Source of the DNA: Vigna angularis
Taxonomy: Eukaryota > Streptophyta > Magnoliopsida > Fabales > Fabaceae
Assembly (NCBI RefSeq): GCF_016808095.1
Contig: NC_068971.1
Span: forward strand, 22,618,501-22,682,500
DNA: 64,000 nt
Direction of reading: 5' to 3'
A program made the position numbers and the translations under genes. Numbering within the stretch: position 1 is the first letter of the stretch; each line of letters starts with the position of its first letter. The notes below the pieces were generated by a model, which worked only from the letters and a program-made list of their open reading frames with translations, had not been told where the DNA came from and did no database searches. Of the stretch, positions 30,003 to 43,544 are shown piece by piece.

Positions 30003-30465
30003 GGCTTGGGGGGCATGTGTACTATTTGGACCAGACGACCATATATTTACACCACACCAAAGCAAGCCGGATAACCTTGAAGAGCAGGAAACAATTAAGT
30101 AGCGATTGAACGTAGCAGAAACAGTAGGCAAGACCGAACGACTAGCAGTAGAGACATCTGGCCTTAGTCGACAAATAGGTTTTTCTACAAGGATTAAGAT
30201 AAATGGTAATTAGAGGTAATTGGCTTAAATTTGGTCGTGATTAAGGTTTCACCAATCTTAAGCCCATGCCAACAACTATAAATACAGGTCAAAGGTAAGA
30301 GGTAGGTGATCGCATTTACTGCACATTTATTACCATTACATTGAACTATCGTACAAACAATTTACTGACTTTAGCATCGGAGAACCTTTGGCAAGTATTC
30401 CTCTGAACGGTGGATTGGAGACGAAGACTTGAGTTAACTTCCGAACAACATCCCAAAAAAATTGT
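30003..30465 (+). repeat. Polypurine tract and 3' LTR of element D
   Basis: GGCTTGGGGGGCA (about 30003-30015) precedes TGTGTACTATTTGGACC, an LTR-like start. A TATA-type stretch (CTATAAATACAG, about 30276-30287) and a block around 30375-30400 (TTTAGCATCGGAGAACC), which I recall from Tat/Retand-like LTRs, follow. The right end is not sharply visible; 30465 is an estimate. Confidence 0.55.
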
Positions 30466-31130
30466 ATAGGTGTTTGAAGTGACTCGACGTAACCAAAACA
30501 ACTTCTTCAATATTAACTTCAAGAATTAACCTAACATCTTTTTAGAGCTTCATCACTTCACCGTTATCGAATCTTCTCCTATTTTGTCTACTTGCTTTTA
30601 CATAATCACTCTTTGATGAACTTCATTCCAAATATGCACATGAAAATGAACTTAAAAATGGATTAAAATTTGTTTAAAAATTTAAAATTGTAAAACAAAC
30701 CACAAAAATATCAAAAATACTCACCACTAAACTTAAATATAATTGATACGATTAGGTATAAAAATTTGCATATAATGTTATAAAAGAAAAAAATACAAAT
30801 TAAGAGCACAATAATATAAAAAATATATAAGATTACAATTCTTCGAAGCATGCAGAATGGAATTCAGTTTTTAACCATATATTATTTTTGAACAATTTAA
30901 TTTTTTATTAACATATTTTATTTTTTGAACTTTTATAAATATTATTTTTAATTTACCATTATAATAGTTTTGTAACCATTATTTTAATATGCATATTCTT
31001 TTACTAATTTTATATTTTATTAATATATTTTATTTTATTATTTTACTTTTTAAGTTTTTATATATATTTTTTATTTAATTATTGATAATTTTTATTTGAT
31101 CTCAAAAGTAAATAGTTGTTGCATTCACTA

Positions 31131-31132
<2 letters not shown>
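30466..31132. other. A+T-rich intergenic segment upstream of the PPR gene
   Basis: No ORF, RNA or clear repeat unit recognised. Very A+T-rich from 30640 onward. It may include the promoter of the PPR gene. Confidence 0.5.

Positions 31133-31179
<47 letters not shown>
31133..31179. repeat. (AT)n microsatellite upstream of the PPR gene
   Basis: About 23 AT units, 80 bp before the start codon at 31260, likely within the 5' UTR or core promoter. Confidence 0.9.
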
Positions 31180-31183
<4 letters not shown>

Positions 31184-31259
31184 AAATTTCAACAAAAACA
31201 AAATTTCGACAAACAGATATTTCTGGTCTGTATGGAGGCTTGAGACCAACCAAAACCCA

Positions 31260-34200
31260 ATGGCAGCAGCAGCATCACTCTCCACCACCACACCCGGCGT
31301 CCCTCTTTTCCCTCCACTAATCTCCACCCGCCGAACCGCCTCAACACGGGTCCAGGTTTCGCCCCGACCCGACTCGGAACCCTCTTCGTCTCCTTCCTCT
31401 ACGGCGCTGACGGTGGTGGACGAGCGGACTCGGCGAATAGCGAGGGAGTTGGATGAGCTAAAGAGGCGGGAAGCGAAAGAGCGGAAGGAATTGAGGGACA
31501 GAAAGGTAGCGTCGCAGAAAGCGGTATCGGTGATTCTGTGGAGAGAGGCCACAAAGGCCGTGATTGATAAGAGCGGTAGAAAGAAGAAGGGTCCCATCAA
31601 CTCCAAGAAGCTTCTTCCCAGAACTGTCCTCGAAGCACTCCACGAAAGAGTCGCGGCTCTGCGCTGGGAATCCGCTCTCAAGGTTTATCAACTTTCTTTT
31701 CTTCTCTTGTTCTATGTGGGTTTTGCTGGGTTGTTCTATGTCGTCACTCTCTATTAGCTTGGACTGTCAATGACATTGAAGTTGAATTTGGGTGAATTCT
31801 CAAATTATTCTTTTAAATTGGGATGGCAGAATGATCTATTTGGTCCTTTTGCTGTTTCATGCTAGTCCTCAAGTTTTATAAACTAAAACAATATTTAAAA
31901 TAACTCTTCTCTTTAACACTCCACCTGTTTCAAATAGATTTTTAAGGGCAAAAGAAAAATTTAGATGGTGTGAGAATATGGCAATTTAATCCTTCAAAGA
32001 ACTTCACATATTTTTAATCCCTGTAAAAAGAATCCTTAAACATTTATTTTAAATCTCTTAATATATAAAAAGAGTCCTCTGAGTAAGTCCTATTGTTAAC
32101 TTTTCTATGACATGAAAATATATTTTTAAGGATCAATTTGATGGTAAATAAGGTGCTATTTTGTTATTAAGATATGAGAGATCAATGTGAACTTTTTTTA
32201 TATATTTAAGGAATAAATTAGATTTTTTATTCAAAAGACTAAATTGATAGTGCCTCACATAAATGGGTCACTTATCCCTTTTTTAATGTTATCTTTAAAC
32301 TTAAAGTGCAATTTAGTCTCTGCGTGTAAGAATTAATTTATATTTGAATGATAATGTGTAGGTGATATATTGCATTTTGATAATAACATATTCAATGTGC
32401 CCCTCTTGACTAGCTCCATCCATCATATTCTCCCTACTCCCAGCTTCCATCCTCAACCCTTTCTCCAATGTTCTATGCTTTCCATTACTTGTGCTCTGTT
32501 CAAGTGTTGACAAACTTCTAGAAAACAGAAATGTATTTAGAAGCAAACACTTTCTAATGTGTTTATAGAACAAACTAAATTTTAGAAAATAGAGAACTTG
32601 TTTTCGAAAACAGTAAATAAACGAAGACTTAGTGTAGGATTGTGTGACGACTTAGGGAAGAGAACACGGACCCATTTTTTTATATTTTACACTATGTGAT
32701 TATCTTTGCTAGAAATGAAATGAGAGTTGAGGCTTAACTTAACATAGCGTTGTTCGAATTTTAAGGTGAAAACAGGGAAGGAAACTGATATGTATGAGAC
32801 TCTGAATGATTTGTGAGGGATGGAAGTTGAATTTATACCATGTGGATATTGATCCTACAGCAGTTTGGGCTACAGAATGCAAATAGGGTTTAGGCAAGTA
32901 TTCTTACTATGAATCGTTAGTCTCGGGTTTTTCTGTTACCGCAGGACTCCATGCTTGTAAGTTTTGGAGTTGACTAGGTTTCTATTTAAATTCAAACTAA
33001 ATGGATTATTTTTGTGGCTGTGGTAATGAGTTTGGAATTTGGTGTTTGCTCTGTTGTTTGAGATTGTAAATAGTCAACTTTTCCATAAAAACATGGAAAA
33101 GGGAAAGTTAGAATAAAAAAGAAAAGGATGAGAAATTTTGATTATGATAATCTTTGGTTTAACTACAATTAAATTTTGGTTAACTTTTAAGTAAGTAGTT
33201 CAATAAATGGATGTGAAGAGGAAAACAAGTGAGACTGATTCATAAGAAAGTGTAACTTTGATGGCTGAAACAAGATATCTGTTTGCCTAACAACGTAAAT
33301 GTAGGAAAAAGTATATAGGTATGCTCTAAATACAGCAATTAAAAGAACGAAAAATAGTAGATGAACATGGAAAATAAGGAGAAAGGCAAAGAGTGCTACT
33401 CGTCCCATAGGACTAAACCTTGATGTGTTTCAGTCACAAATTCAATGTGCTCTTCTCCCAAGGACTAATCCTTCCATTATAGATTTAATTGTTCATCTAG
33501 CTCCTCACATAATTTCCCCATTCCCCATGGTTACCTCGCTCCTTTTGCCGATCTTCTACTACCTCCTGTGAATTCTGTTAGACCGAACTCTAACAGACTT
33601 TTCCTTCTCATACCCAACATTTCTGTCTCCTTCCCTTGTTTTTCTGCTAAATTAGAATTGGCCATCCATCTAATGCAGCACTGGATTACCTATCAAATTC
33701 CTGTAAAAATACTGGGTCAGGAAAAAATACCTACAAACACATGGAGTGTTTATCTTTTGTTTAAGATCTCTGTACATAAAAATACCATACAGAAAGCTTT
33801 GGCCATATTAATTTTTGTTTTAATTGAGTACTAGTTAGCTTTTTTGGTCAAGTAGTACATTGGCTAGATGTAAAGGGAGTTAAACATATTTCTTGAAAAA
33901 ACTATTAATAGGGTAACTTAATGTAGAGATGTAAAAAAACAAAGGATTGGGATTATTTTCATTTGTCTAGTGGAACATGGTAAATCTGTTCACTGGCACA
34001 GTCCTAACAAATTTATATCGCTATATGTTTCCTCTCACCCTTATTGTCATTTATTTATCAGCTAGTTGAAAAGTATGTTTAGTAGGTTGGCCCCTCTCTC
34101 TGCCTCCTTTTATATATTTTATTTTATTCCTCTACTTATATATGTAGGGAAGCAAGTAAGTCAATACTTATTTCGGTCATGTTCAGGAAATATGAAATGT

Positions 34201-36049
34201 TGAAGGAAGAAAGTAAAGATACAGGGGAGCATATTTGCATTGGGATCAAGAAGATAAGTTAAAAATGTGGCAGCATAAGGAAGAGTTAAATTGATGGAGG
34301 AAATCTTACTGAATTGCTGTTCAAGGATTTCATATACTGTGAAAAGTTAATTTGTATGTTTTCATATTTAAGAATGTGGATTTTAAAACTATGGTTGAAA
34401 TGTTTTGGCACTTAGTCTATCATAAACTCTCTGGTGGAACTATCTTTCTATAGGAAGACTTCGTAATAATATTAAAGCATACTCTCATGGTTTCAGGTTT
34501 TTGAACTACTGCGTGAACAGATCTGGTACAAACCTAACACTGGTATATACATCAAGTTAATAGTCATGCTTGGAAAATGTAGGCAACCTGAGAAAGCTCA
34601 TAAGCTCTTTCTAGCCATGGTTGATGAGGGTTGTCTTTTGGACTGTGAATCATACACTGCATTGTTGTCTGCCTACAGTAGGAGTGGTCTCTTGGACAAA
34701 GCTTTCACTCTTCTTGAGGAAATGAAGAATACATCTGGTTGTCAGCCAGATGTACAGACTTATTCTATCCTCATAAAATCTTGCTTACAGGTTTTTTCCT
34801 TTGACAAAGTTCAGAGTCTTTTATCTGACATGGCCAATCATGGAATCAAACCCAACACGGTTACCTACAATACTCTTATTGATGCTTTTGGGAAGGCAAG
34901 AAAGTAAGCTTTTTCCTGTCTCTCTATACCTTCTGAAAGTAATACATCCACAATCTGGTTGCTAACAGAAATTGGAAAATGTATTAAATAACTACCCTAC
35001 TTTTACGTCATACTCTAGAATATAGGTACAATAAAAGCATTTGAGAGTGCGGATATTCAATCTTTTGAGGTAAAAAAGTAGTCAGATTATTGGCATACTT
35101 AGCCTCTATGATTTCCATAACTGAGCTCTCTCACTGTATATTTATGTTGGGCACTGATGCACCATCATTCATTCCTGGATCCCCCCCTTCCTCTTCCATT
35201 CCAAGTAAAATTGAGTTATACAAGTTGTTCCATTTTTCGTTAGTTGTTAAGCTTGTATTTATTCTTTCAGCAACCAGCTGCAGCATGATTTAGTCATTTG
35301 CATATTTGCAATATAATTATCTTTCTCCTGAAAGGTTTTCAGAAATGGAATCTATACTTGTGGAAATGCTTGCTGACCGGGATTGCCAACCCGATGCATG
35401 GACCATGAATTCAACACTAAGGGCATTTGGCAACATTGGACAAATTGAAACAATGGAGAAGTGTTATGAGAAGTTCCAAACTGCTGGAATCCAACCTAAT
35501 GTTCAGACCTTCAACATTCTGTTGGATTCCTATGGCAAGGCTGAGGAATACAAGAAAATGAGTGCTGTGATGGAATACATGCAAAGATACCATTACTCTT
35601 GGACAATTGTGACCTTCAATATTATGATTGATGCTTTTGGGAAGGCTGGGGATCTAAAACAGATGGAGTACTTGTTTAGACTAATGCGTTCAGAGAGAAT
35701 AAAACCTAGTTGTGTTACACTATGCTCACTTGTGAGGGCTTATGCACATGCAGGTAAGCCTGAAAAAATTGGTGGTGTCCTGCGTTTTGTTGAGAATTCA
35801 GATGTATTACTGGACACTGTATTCTTTAATTGCTTGGTGGATGCGTATGGGAGGTTACGGTGTCTGGCTGAGATGAAAGCGGTGCCTGAGATGATGAAAC
35901 AGAGTGGTTGTAAACCCGATATCATTACTTATAGAACTATGATTAAAGCTTATTCTTTTAATGGTATGGATAGTCATGCTAAGGAAATTAGAGAACTCCT
36001 TCCAACAGTGACTAGACCTTCACTGAAAAGGGATAAGCCTGACTTCTGA
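31260..36049 (+). CDS. Chloroplast-type PPR protein (At5g48730-like), 3 exons, 514 aa
   Basis: Predicted P-class pentatricopeptide repeat protein, an organelle RNA-binding protein. Exons 31260-31682, 34497-34903 and 35335-36049 (TGA). Splice sites: AAG|GTTTAT ... TTTCAG|GTTTTT and AGAAA|GTAAGC ... GAAAG|GTTTTC; the second intron splits a Lys codon. Residues 1-50 are Ser/Thr/Arg-rich and low in acid, like a transit peptide. Residues about 60-95 are a charged helix (RIARELDELKRREAKER). About ten 35-36-residue PPR motifs run from about 155 to 498 (for example TVTYNTLIDAFGKA, VQTFNILLDSYGKA). It ends KRDKPDF. No E or DYW domain. I recall Arabidopsis At5g48730 as closely similar in length and motif order; this was not checked. 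Intron 1 is 2.8 kb. It is the only host gene recognised and appears intact. Confidence 0.92.
31683..34496 (+). other. Intron 1 of the PPR gene
   Basis: 2814 bp, GT...AG. No transposon with clear ends recognised. The open stretch at 33568-33834 has no family signature and is treated as chance. Confidence 0.8.
34904..35334 (+). other. Intron 2 of the PPR gene
   Basis: 431 bp, GTAAGC...GAAAG, phase 2. Joining it restores an uninterrupted PPR motif (FGKARKFSEMESI). Confidence 0.88.
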
Positions 36050-36194
36050 TTTAAAAGAAATATACTGATATTTTTGCTCCAACTTTTTTGGCAGCCAATG
36101 ATCATTTTAATTTCATGCTTGCTATATGCCTTCTACTTTCAAGCGGGTTGTTTTCAAACTTTTCATCTTTTAGATGGAAATATATTAGTAAAAC

Positions 36195-36197
<3 letters not shown>

Positions 36198-36249
<52 letters not shown>
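36198..36249. repeat. (AT)n microsatellite downstream of the PPR gene
   Basis: About 26 AT units 150 bp after the stop codon, probably in the 3' UTR or terminator region. Confidence 0.9.
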
Positions 36250-36254
<5 letters not shown>

Positions 36255-36758
36255 TGTGTGTGTATGTATGTCTGAGTGTAAGTTATGTATAAGTTATGTA
36301 TTCAAGACTATTTTATAAAAGTGGTAACTGAAATTCATTAAAATTTAAACGAGTCTTTTATGTATTAATATTTTCAGTAAGCTTAAAGCCAATGATAAGG
36401 TATATTTGGAAAAATAATATCATTAGTGGTTCTCATTGTTTATACGAGGAATAAACTTTCAAAGGTATTTTTAGGAAAACACAAAAAATGAGAACAAACT
36501 TTTTTTACAGGTCTAAATTAGTTTGTACATGAATTAATCTATAAAAATATTTTGGCATTAGATTTTTTAAAATGTAATGTTTATGTTATGTAAAAGTTAT
36601 TTTTAACATATTGAAAATTTTGTATTATTTTCTATTCTCCATCAAGTGTTCTTTTTTGTTGATTGAGTTATTATCATTTATTTATCTTTCACTTACCATA
36701 AACTCAGCAATCACAAGAAGCTATACTTCCAAAAGTAGAATGAATTTGTGAATATTTT

Positions 36759-37835
36759 AGGTTGTGTTTGGATGAGATAATTTAAAAAGATAATTCATTC
36801 GTGTGAAAAATTTTAAATTTTTTATATTAAAATAATTTGTTTGAATAAATTTGTGAATGTTTTATGTTGTGTTTGAACGAGGTAATTTAGAAAAATAGTT
36901 CACTTGAAAAATTAAAAAAAAAAATTATATTAAAATAACTTTTATAAATAAAGTAATTAGAAAGAATTTGATATTTAAGAAATGTTAAAAGATATTTTAA
37001 ATGAATAAAAAAATTTGAATACATTAAAGAAATAAGAAATTTGAAATTTTATTTTTTATGCATCAAGGTTGAATCAAATGAACCTAGAATGAAAGGTCGA
37101 TTAAGTTAATTCATATTAAAAACTTAGTTAAGTTAGTTCGAACTAAAGGTTTAGTGAAGTCAGTTTGAACTAAAAGTCATACCAAGTAGACCTAAGCTTA
37201 AGGTTATGTTAAGTCAGTTTGGATGAAAGGTCGAGATGAGTCAGTATGTCAAAAATCGAATCAAGTTAATTTGGTAGATGTTGAAGGTCAAGTCAATTTA
37301 GTCGAGCTGATTTAACCTAAGTTAAAGGTTAAAATCATTCGTCTGGAATGAATGACAAGCTAAGTTAGTTGTGGCCAAAGATCAAGATAAGTTGGTTGGT
37401 GAAAGATCAAGATGATTCGACAAGGATCGATGGTTGAAAAAAGTTTATGAGGCGAAAGTCGAGATTTGTGTAGGCTTAGGTCGAATATTTAGATGAGTCA
37501 ATCAAGGTCAAAGATTGAGATAAGTTGGCATAGGTCGAAAGTCCGGACAAGTTGACCTGAGATGAAGGTTGAAACGAGTTATCTTGAGTCGAAGGTTAAG
37601 ATGAATTAGCCAATGTCGAGATGAGTTCATCGTGTTAAAGATTGAGGCAAGTCCGTCTTAATCGAAGGTCGAAAAAAGTTATCCTAGATTGAATGATAAA
37701 ACTAAATTATCAAAATATTTTTAAAATAGAATTGATGCACTTAAAACAATAATTAAATTACATTATCTAAAAAAAGAAATTGAAATCTAATATATTTCAA
37801 TTACTTCGTCCAAACAAACTATTTAAGAAATCAAA
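36759..37835. mobile_element. Candidate non-autonomous DNA element with inner degenerate repeats
   Basis: Left edge GTTGTGTTTGGATGAG and the reverse complement of the right edge (GTTTGTTTGGACGAAG) are similar inverted repeats flanking about 1 kb. Inside, about 37080-37700 is made of 25-35-bp degenerate units around AAAGGTCGA and AAGTTAGTTTG. A related edge sequence also occurs at about 36865. No target duplication or transposase seen. It could equally be a plain minisatellite. Confidence 0.35.
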
Positions 37836-40800
37836 AGATAATTCAAATAATTTAAATTGTATTTCAATTTCTTAAAATTTTTAAAATTCCTTATCCAAAA
37901 GGTTAATGTTTTCCTTCAAAATTATGCTTAGACACGATAAACAAGATATGTTTATCTCACATTCTATTGCAAATACATGTCTTCGTGCATCTTCATATAA
38001 ACAAACTTCTTATTTTGTCCTATTTCAAAAATTCAAAATAATTCTATGTAATTTGAAAGTTTTCCGAATTGTATAATTTGGAAGCCAAAAGTAGTTTCTG
38101 AATTATACATTCAAAAACCATTTTTTCTCTTAAAAAAATATTTTCAAATTGGACAATTCGAAAGTCCTGAACTGTGTGATTTAGAAAAATTAAAATGGAA
38201 AGCTTCTTTATACGAAGACTAAGAAGAAACTTATATAGGTGGATGAAGAATTTGAGGAAGTTTTCTAACAGATGATAATTGTGTCCAATCACATTCATAT
38301 TGAATATAGATCAAAAAAATATAACACAATCATACGTTAATTCTTAATGAATTCAAACTATATATTAATTCTTAATGAATTCAAATTTTCATGTATGATG
38401 AAAATAAAATATGAAAACATATTTGAATTTGTTATTAGAAATAATGTGGGTAATAATATCAACACTAAATATACGATTTTTGAAATGTAAAGAGCATATT
38501 TGTTTTCTTGAAGAGAAAACAATATAATAGAGTACATAATATTTTTCATACAAATTAAATCATAATTCATTTTGTAACTTGTATATGATATATTCTAAAT
38601 TTTATTAATTCTAACATGACATCTCATTATATTAGAATAATACTTTATCTTTTTATGACAATTGTAGCTTTAATACAAACATAATAAATAAGTAAACAAA
38701 TAATAATCTTTAAATAGTATATATAGGAAAAGAAAATAAGCACTATTGTATGTTTATTGGTCTCAAGTCCTCTAAAAGCCTCACTATTGATCCTATTTTG
38801 TACCACCAATGCAAGTAAAGCTTTCTAGAAATGTCTCACACTGAGCACACCGCACCAAGTTGCTGAAGTTTCGATGCTTTTAAAAGGACAATTGGCGAAT
38901 GCAATTCTTTGTTCCTGTCTATCATGTTTGATTCCATGCTTAAGTCTGATTTTAGTTTTACAGTCTAAGATGGCGAATAACTTTAATAATTTGACTTCGA
39001 TTCATATATAAAAGAATTCGACAATTTTGATCTTTATAACTTTAATTGTTGAACTTTGATTTCAACATGTATTAATACTTTTACCATTGATAAACAAAAA
39101 AAATTAGCCAATTTTTTTAATATGCAAGTAACTTGTTATGTTTTTTATTATTAATATGAAATAGTCTGTTAGCTATATAAATACACTAAATAGAGTTTAC
39201 AAACTTTACGTAAAAAAATTATTTTGGAAATAAATTTCTTGTTTAGACCATCTAAAACATGATATTAATATATAGAAATAAAACAAATTTTATATGCATT
39301 TGTAGGTTGAGTTCTCTACCTGTGAGATAGACATGTGCATTACCTTTTTCATATGCATTGTATCATCTCAGGAACACATATATGGCAGACACTCTATTAT
39401 GTATGAGCTGGTATATTTTTCAACCAATTTTGTGCATTTTGTTAAATTTAATGTAATGCAACTTTAATGCCTATGTTTCAACCAATTTTGTACATTTTGT
39501 TAAAGTTAGTATAATGCAACTTTAATAATGCCTATTAGTTTCTCACTAGAAACGTCGATTCTTTAAAACTTAACTATGTTTATTAACAAATAGTAATAGA
39601 CTACATTAGTAGCTAATAGAATGTATATACTAAGACCATCTCGATCTAACATAATATGCTTAATTTGTCTGTATTTTGCATTAAATGACATATTTCGTAA
39701 GAAAATAAATAATTAATGTTACATATATGCTTATATGGCCCAAACTATATACCTTGGAATAAATTAGTATAAGGGTATTCCTATAAGAGAATTTCTTTTT
39801 TATATCTTTTATTTCTTAGATTAATTTTTTATACCTTTTTCCTTAGATTGATATAAGTCGTGAAACTGATGTAAATTTTACTTATGTAAAAATGTAAAAA
39901 AAAAATAACATATTAAAGGGTGTATTCAATTGACATAAAAGATTTTTAAAGACTTCCTTTTATTAAAATCGTATTGTAGAATTTAATTAAGATTTGTAAA
40001 TATTAAAATAAATTTTATGGTATTCAATCAAGATTGTCATGATTTTTCTAGAGAAAAACAAAATTGGCAATATTCGATTAAGATTTTTAAAAAGTATGCA
40101 AATTTCAATGAATTATTTTGTTGATTGGAACTTTATGGATTTTGTGTGAACTTTTATTTGTGTTTACATTCTCGTGAAATTTTTCACTCGATAATGCTAG
40201 ATGTTTCTATTCTCATGAAGACTTTTCTCAATATCACAACAATAATAGTAGAGTACTCTATTAAAATTTCAAACGTTTTGCTACGTGGAAGTCACTATTT
40301 TCTGTGTTTTGTTTTTACTTGAGTAGTTACTTTCTACCATGAATTCTATATGATTGTGCAATCAATTAAAATATTATTTTTCTTATTCAGCTTTATATGT
40401 GATGACGCTCTTTGACTTACTATTATTTTTAACATTATCCTGTAATAATAGTACTATCATGATTCAATTTAAGCAAAATGATACATCCTCGGTTATGTTC
40501 AAATAAGTTCAAAATTCTATTAAGAAATATGTGGAAAATAACAAACAAGAAGGAATAAATTAATAAAAATATATATTTAAATTATTTACATTTTTATTTT
40601 AAAAGTAAATTCTCTATAATAAAATTATCAATTGAGTCTTATTCTTACATGCTATCAAGATTTCTATGCTCATACTTCAATGTTTGAGATATAAAAGATA
40701 TTTTTATATGGTTCAAGAAAGTATTTACCAACACTGAAGTTAGTTAATACGATCTAGGTAACTTATATATTTGTATTAAGCTAAAAGTAAAATTTATTTG

Positions 40801-41744
40801 ATAGTAAGTTACCTTTATATACTTACTCTTTATCTAGCTAGGCTTACCATATCCATTTTAGGTTTTGTTTAGATATTACAGTAAATGTCGTATACTGTAA
40901 TAAATATTGTATCATGACTTTAGATTGACATATTATTACCCTATATGGGTCGAGATGACCATGGCTAGTTTGGTCTAACATGATCTTCACTCATATGTAA
41001 AAGGTCTACTTGTAGGTCAAATGACCTTGATCCTACACAATACACTAGCCCTAAGCTCGCTATTGTACATTATAGTGTAATAAGAGTCTTGTACCGAAAT
41101 AGCAGCTACTTATTTACAACAAATCATCTTTATCATTATATCTCATGAAATCGCTAATGACAAGTTTCCAGGATTTGAAAAAATGAAAAGGAAAATATTG
41201 ACTTAATTAATACCTTGACAAAAGTGTTGTTTGATCGTGTAGGTCAGATGAAAGGTCAAAACATCCTGGCCATTAGATGAAGAAGATCTAACGATTGAAA
41301 AATGCCAGTATAATCTCTCCTTGTTGCAACTCTCGGCAATAGAATAAAAGTGGAGACATGAAGGTCCCCACCAACCCGATAGTAAAGGGAGCAAGCCGAG
41401 ATAAAGTTGATTTTGTTTATCCATCAGGTATGTCGCAATCATCTACTACTTCTTGCAATTCTATATTGAGGTCTAAGGGTTTTGAGGATGAGGAGGCTAT
41501 TCAAACGCCGACTTTATCCTCACTTACGGTAGCGATCATAGTCGCACATATAGCGATAGTGGTGTCAATGCCCTCCTTTGTACATATTATGAGTGGGTAA
41601 ATCCCACGGTTAGTTACATGTGTGTGTTCCTTTTAATGAGTTTTCCATAGGGTGTTAAAGGTTTTAAATGTAGTGTGTACCCAATTGCACCCTAACAATT
41701 GGGCTTCATTGCAAGGATTTTGGATTCTTTGTTGAGTGGTTGAC
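37836..41744. other. A+T-rich intergenic DNA, no gene recognised
   Basis: No conserved protein motif on either strand. Two near-copies of a 40-bp segment (ACCAATTTTGTGCATTTTG) lie at about 39420-39530. The ORFs at 41203-41442 and 41358-41600 overlap in opposite directions and show no family features. Confidence 0.5.
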
Positions 41745-43262
41745 CTAAAACCTACACCCCAAGTGTTCCTTCATATTAAAGAATCCTCTTTTAGAGCCAT
41801 GTACACCAACATTAACTACCTCTTGAATTTGCTCCAAATCTTCCTTGATTGATGTTGATAGGGGGAGCAATATGAGTGATGAACTCACTCCATGATGTGT
41901 TTGTTTTTTATGATGACAACACATTGACTGTAACAACACAGATGTTGTCATGTCACTACAGAAATATGTTTCTATGTGATGCATACTATTACTTAATGCT
42001 TATTGCTAAAAAATGCATATGTTAACATGTTGTTGGTTGTGCATACTATTGCTTATGATGTGTTTATATTTTTTTATGCATACTATATGTTATGTGTGAT
42101 GAAAACCACAAGCACAAAAGCATATATGCATGACACGATTACATTATTGTTCTAATCAATTAAGGTCATCAGACAACTTATGTTTTGAAATGTGGCAAAA
42201 CAGTAAGTTTGAATCGATTACATTAGTTCTTAAATCGATTAAAACTCGTGTCTTTGCATATATCATTTTCAAATGTGTTGTGATGAGTTTTTGAAGAGAA
42301 AAAGTTTTCAAAATCTGTGTCAAGCTTAATCGATTACAAATTTTATGTAATCAATTAAATCTGTTATCTTCTGAAAATTGTTTTTAGCTTAGTCATAACT
42401 ACTATAACGGTCATATTTTTGAATATGTTTGACTAGCATTAAATGCAAATCGATTACATTAATTGTGCATTCAATTCAGAGCCGTGTTAGTTGTAATTTT
42501 GCCACACCTAGTTTTTATGTAACTCATTACATTACTAGCATAATCAATTATTTTGCATCTGATATGATGAAAACTATAAATTGACGCATTGCTTGTAATT
42601 AAGAAAGACTTTTGATCATTTACACACTTTCATATTTGATAGTTTTGATCTGAGAAAGATCTATAGATTACATAGACGCTCCAAGAATCAAGAAGTGAAG
42701 ATCTTGAAGAAATTTGAAGGATTCTTGAGAGAAAATTTGAGAGCTTGACTGATTGATCTTATTCGCACTGCTGAGGTATATTTGTTGTAATCAGAAAAGG
42801 TTTCTGCACTTGTTGATTGTGTTGTGTCCCTGATCGTGCGCGACAGGAAGAAGAGTGAGGAGCTCTAGGAATTTGAGAGGGATTTCATAAAGGGTTTCTG
42901 CAGAAAGAATGTGTGATTCTGTGTGTGCAGGCGTTTTCTTTTCTATATTTGATTGTGAGTGGGAAAGGTGTTTACATTGTGAGAGTGTGTTTACTGTAAA
43001 ACCTTTGGTGTAATTCTCAAATCATTATAGTGAAATATCCTTCAATCTAAGGTTGATTAGAAGGGTGACTGGATGTAGGCATTGAGGCCGAACTAGGATA
43101 AAAACCTTGTGTTTGTACTTCTTTCCTTATCTCTTTTACTTTAAACTGCATACACGTTTACTTACATCACAAGAAATTTTTAAAGATCATTCTAACTTTG
43201 CAAAAATATTTGAAAAGCATTCATTTTTATAAATGACCAATTCACCCCCCCCCCCCCCCTCT
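41745..43262 (+). mobile_element. Sirevirus remnant: 3' tail and LTR-like sequence
   Basis: A purine tract GATAGGGGGAGCAAT (about 41858-41872) with tail text typical, from memory, of soybean-type Sireviruses. LTR-like U3 follows with AATCGATTACA words (about 42216, 42233, 42330, 42453) and related variants, then an R/U5-like region ending in a C run (43246-43258). No gag or pol. It is a different Sirevirus family from 6240-14438, because the palindromic word ends in ACA rather than TAT. Confidence 0.55.
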
Positions 43263-43544
43263 CTTGGTGTTCAACTACTAAGAAAGTGTATTGATATAAG
43301 TGCGTGCATGTGTGCTTGAATATGTTGTAACTATTGTGGAAGCCTCTAAATAGTCTTGCTCTATAATTTGGTATGTTGTGTAATAAGCTTATTCTATGAG
43401 AGAATGACGTCATTTGATATCTCAAGTATCCCCTTTTTTAGTGCAAGCTTAATCCTTTGAGAACTACTATGATTGTGAGCAATCATAATTAATATTCTTA
43501 GTGGATTAATAAGGTGCTCTATAGATGATCTTGCTTATAGGCTT

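Larger units (their letters stand above)
18063..30465 (+). mobile_element. Old Tat-like Ty3/gypsy element D (3' half), split by element C
   Basis: Pieces in order: reverse transcriptase fragment on the plus strand (18063-18532), antisense Transposase_28-like ORF (18550-19113 and 29006-29673), polypurine tract and 3' LTR on the plus strand (from 30003). An antisense extra ORF between pol and the 3' LTR is a known arrangement in Tat-lineage elements (for example Grande), which supports treating these as one element. The 5' half is not in the window. Element C sits between 19118 and 29001. Confidence 0.6.

Noticed and set aside
31116..31259. N-terminal extension of the PPR protein with Ile-Tyr repeats
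   Set aside because: Translated TA microsatellite; the ATG at 31260 starts a plausible transit peptide.
33568..33834. Possible gene in PPR intron 1
   Set aside because: No family motif and no splice or codon support.
36088..36318. ORF after the PPR stop
   Set aside because: Runs through a TA microsatellite; probably 3' UTR.
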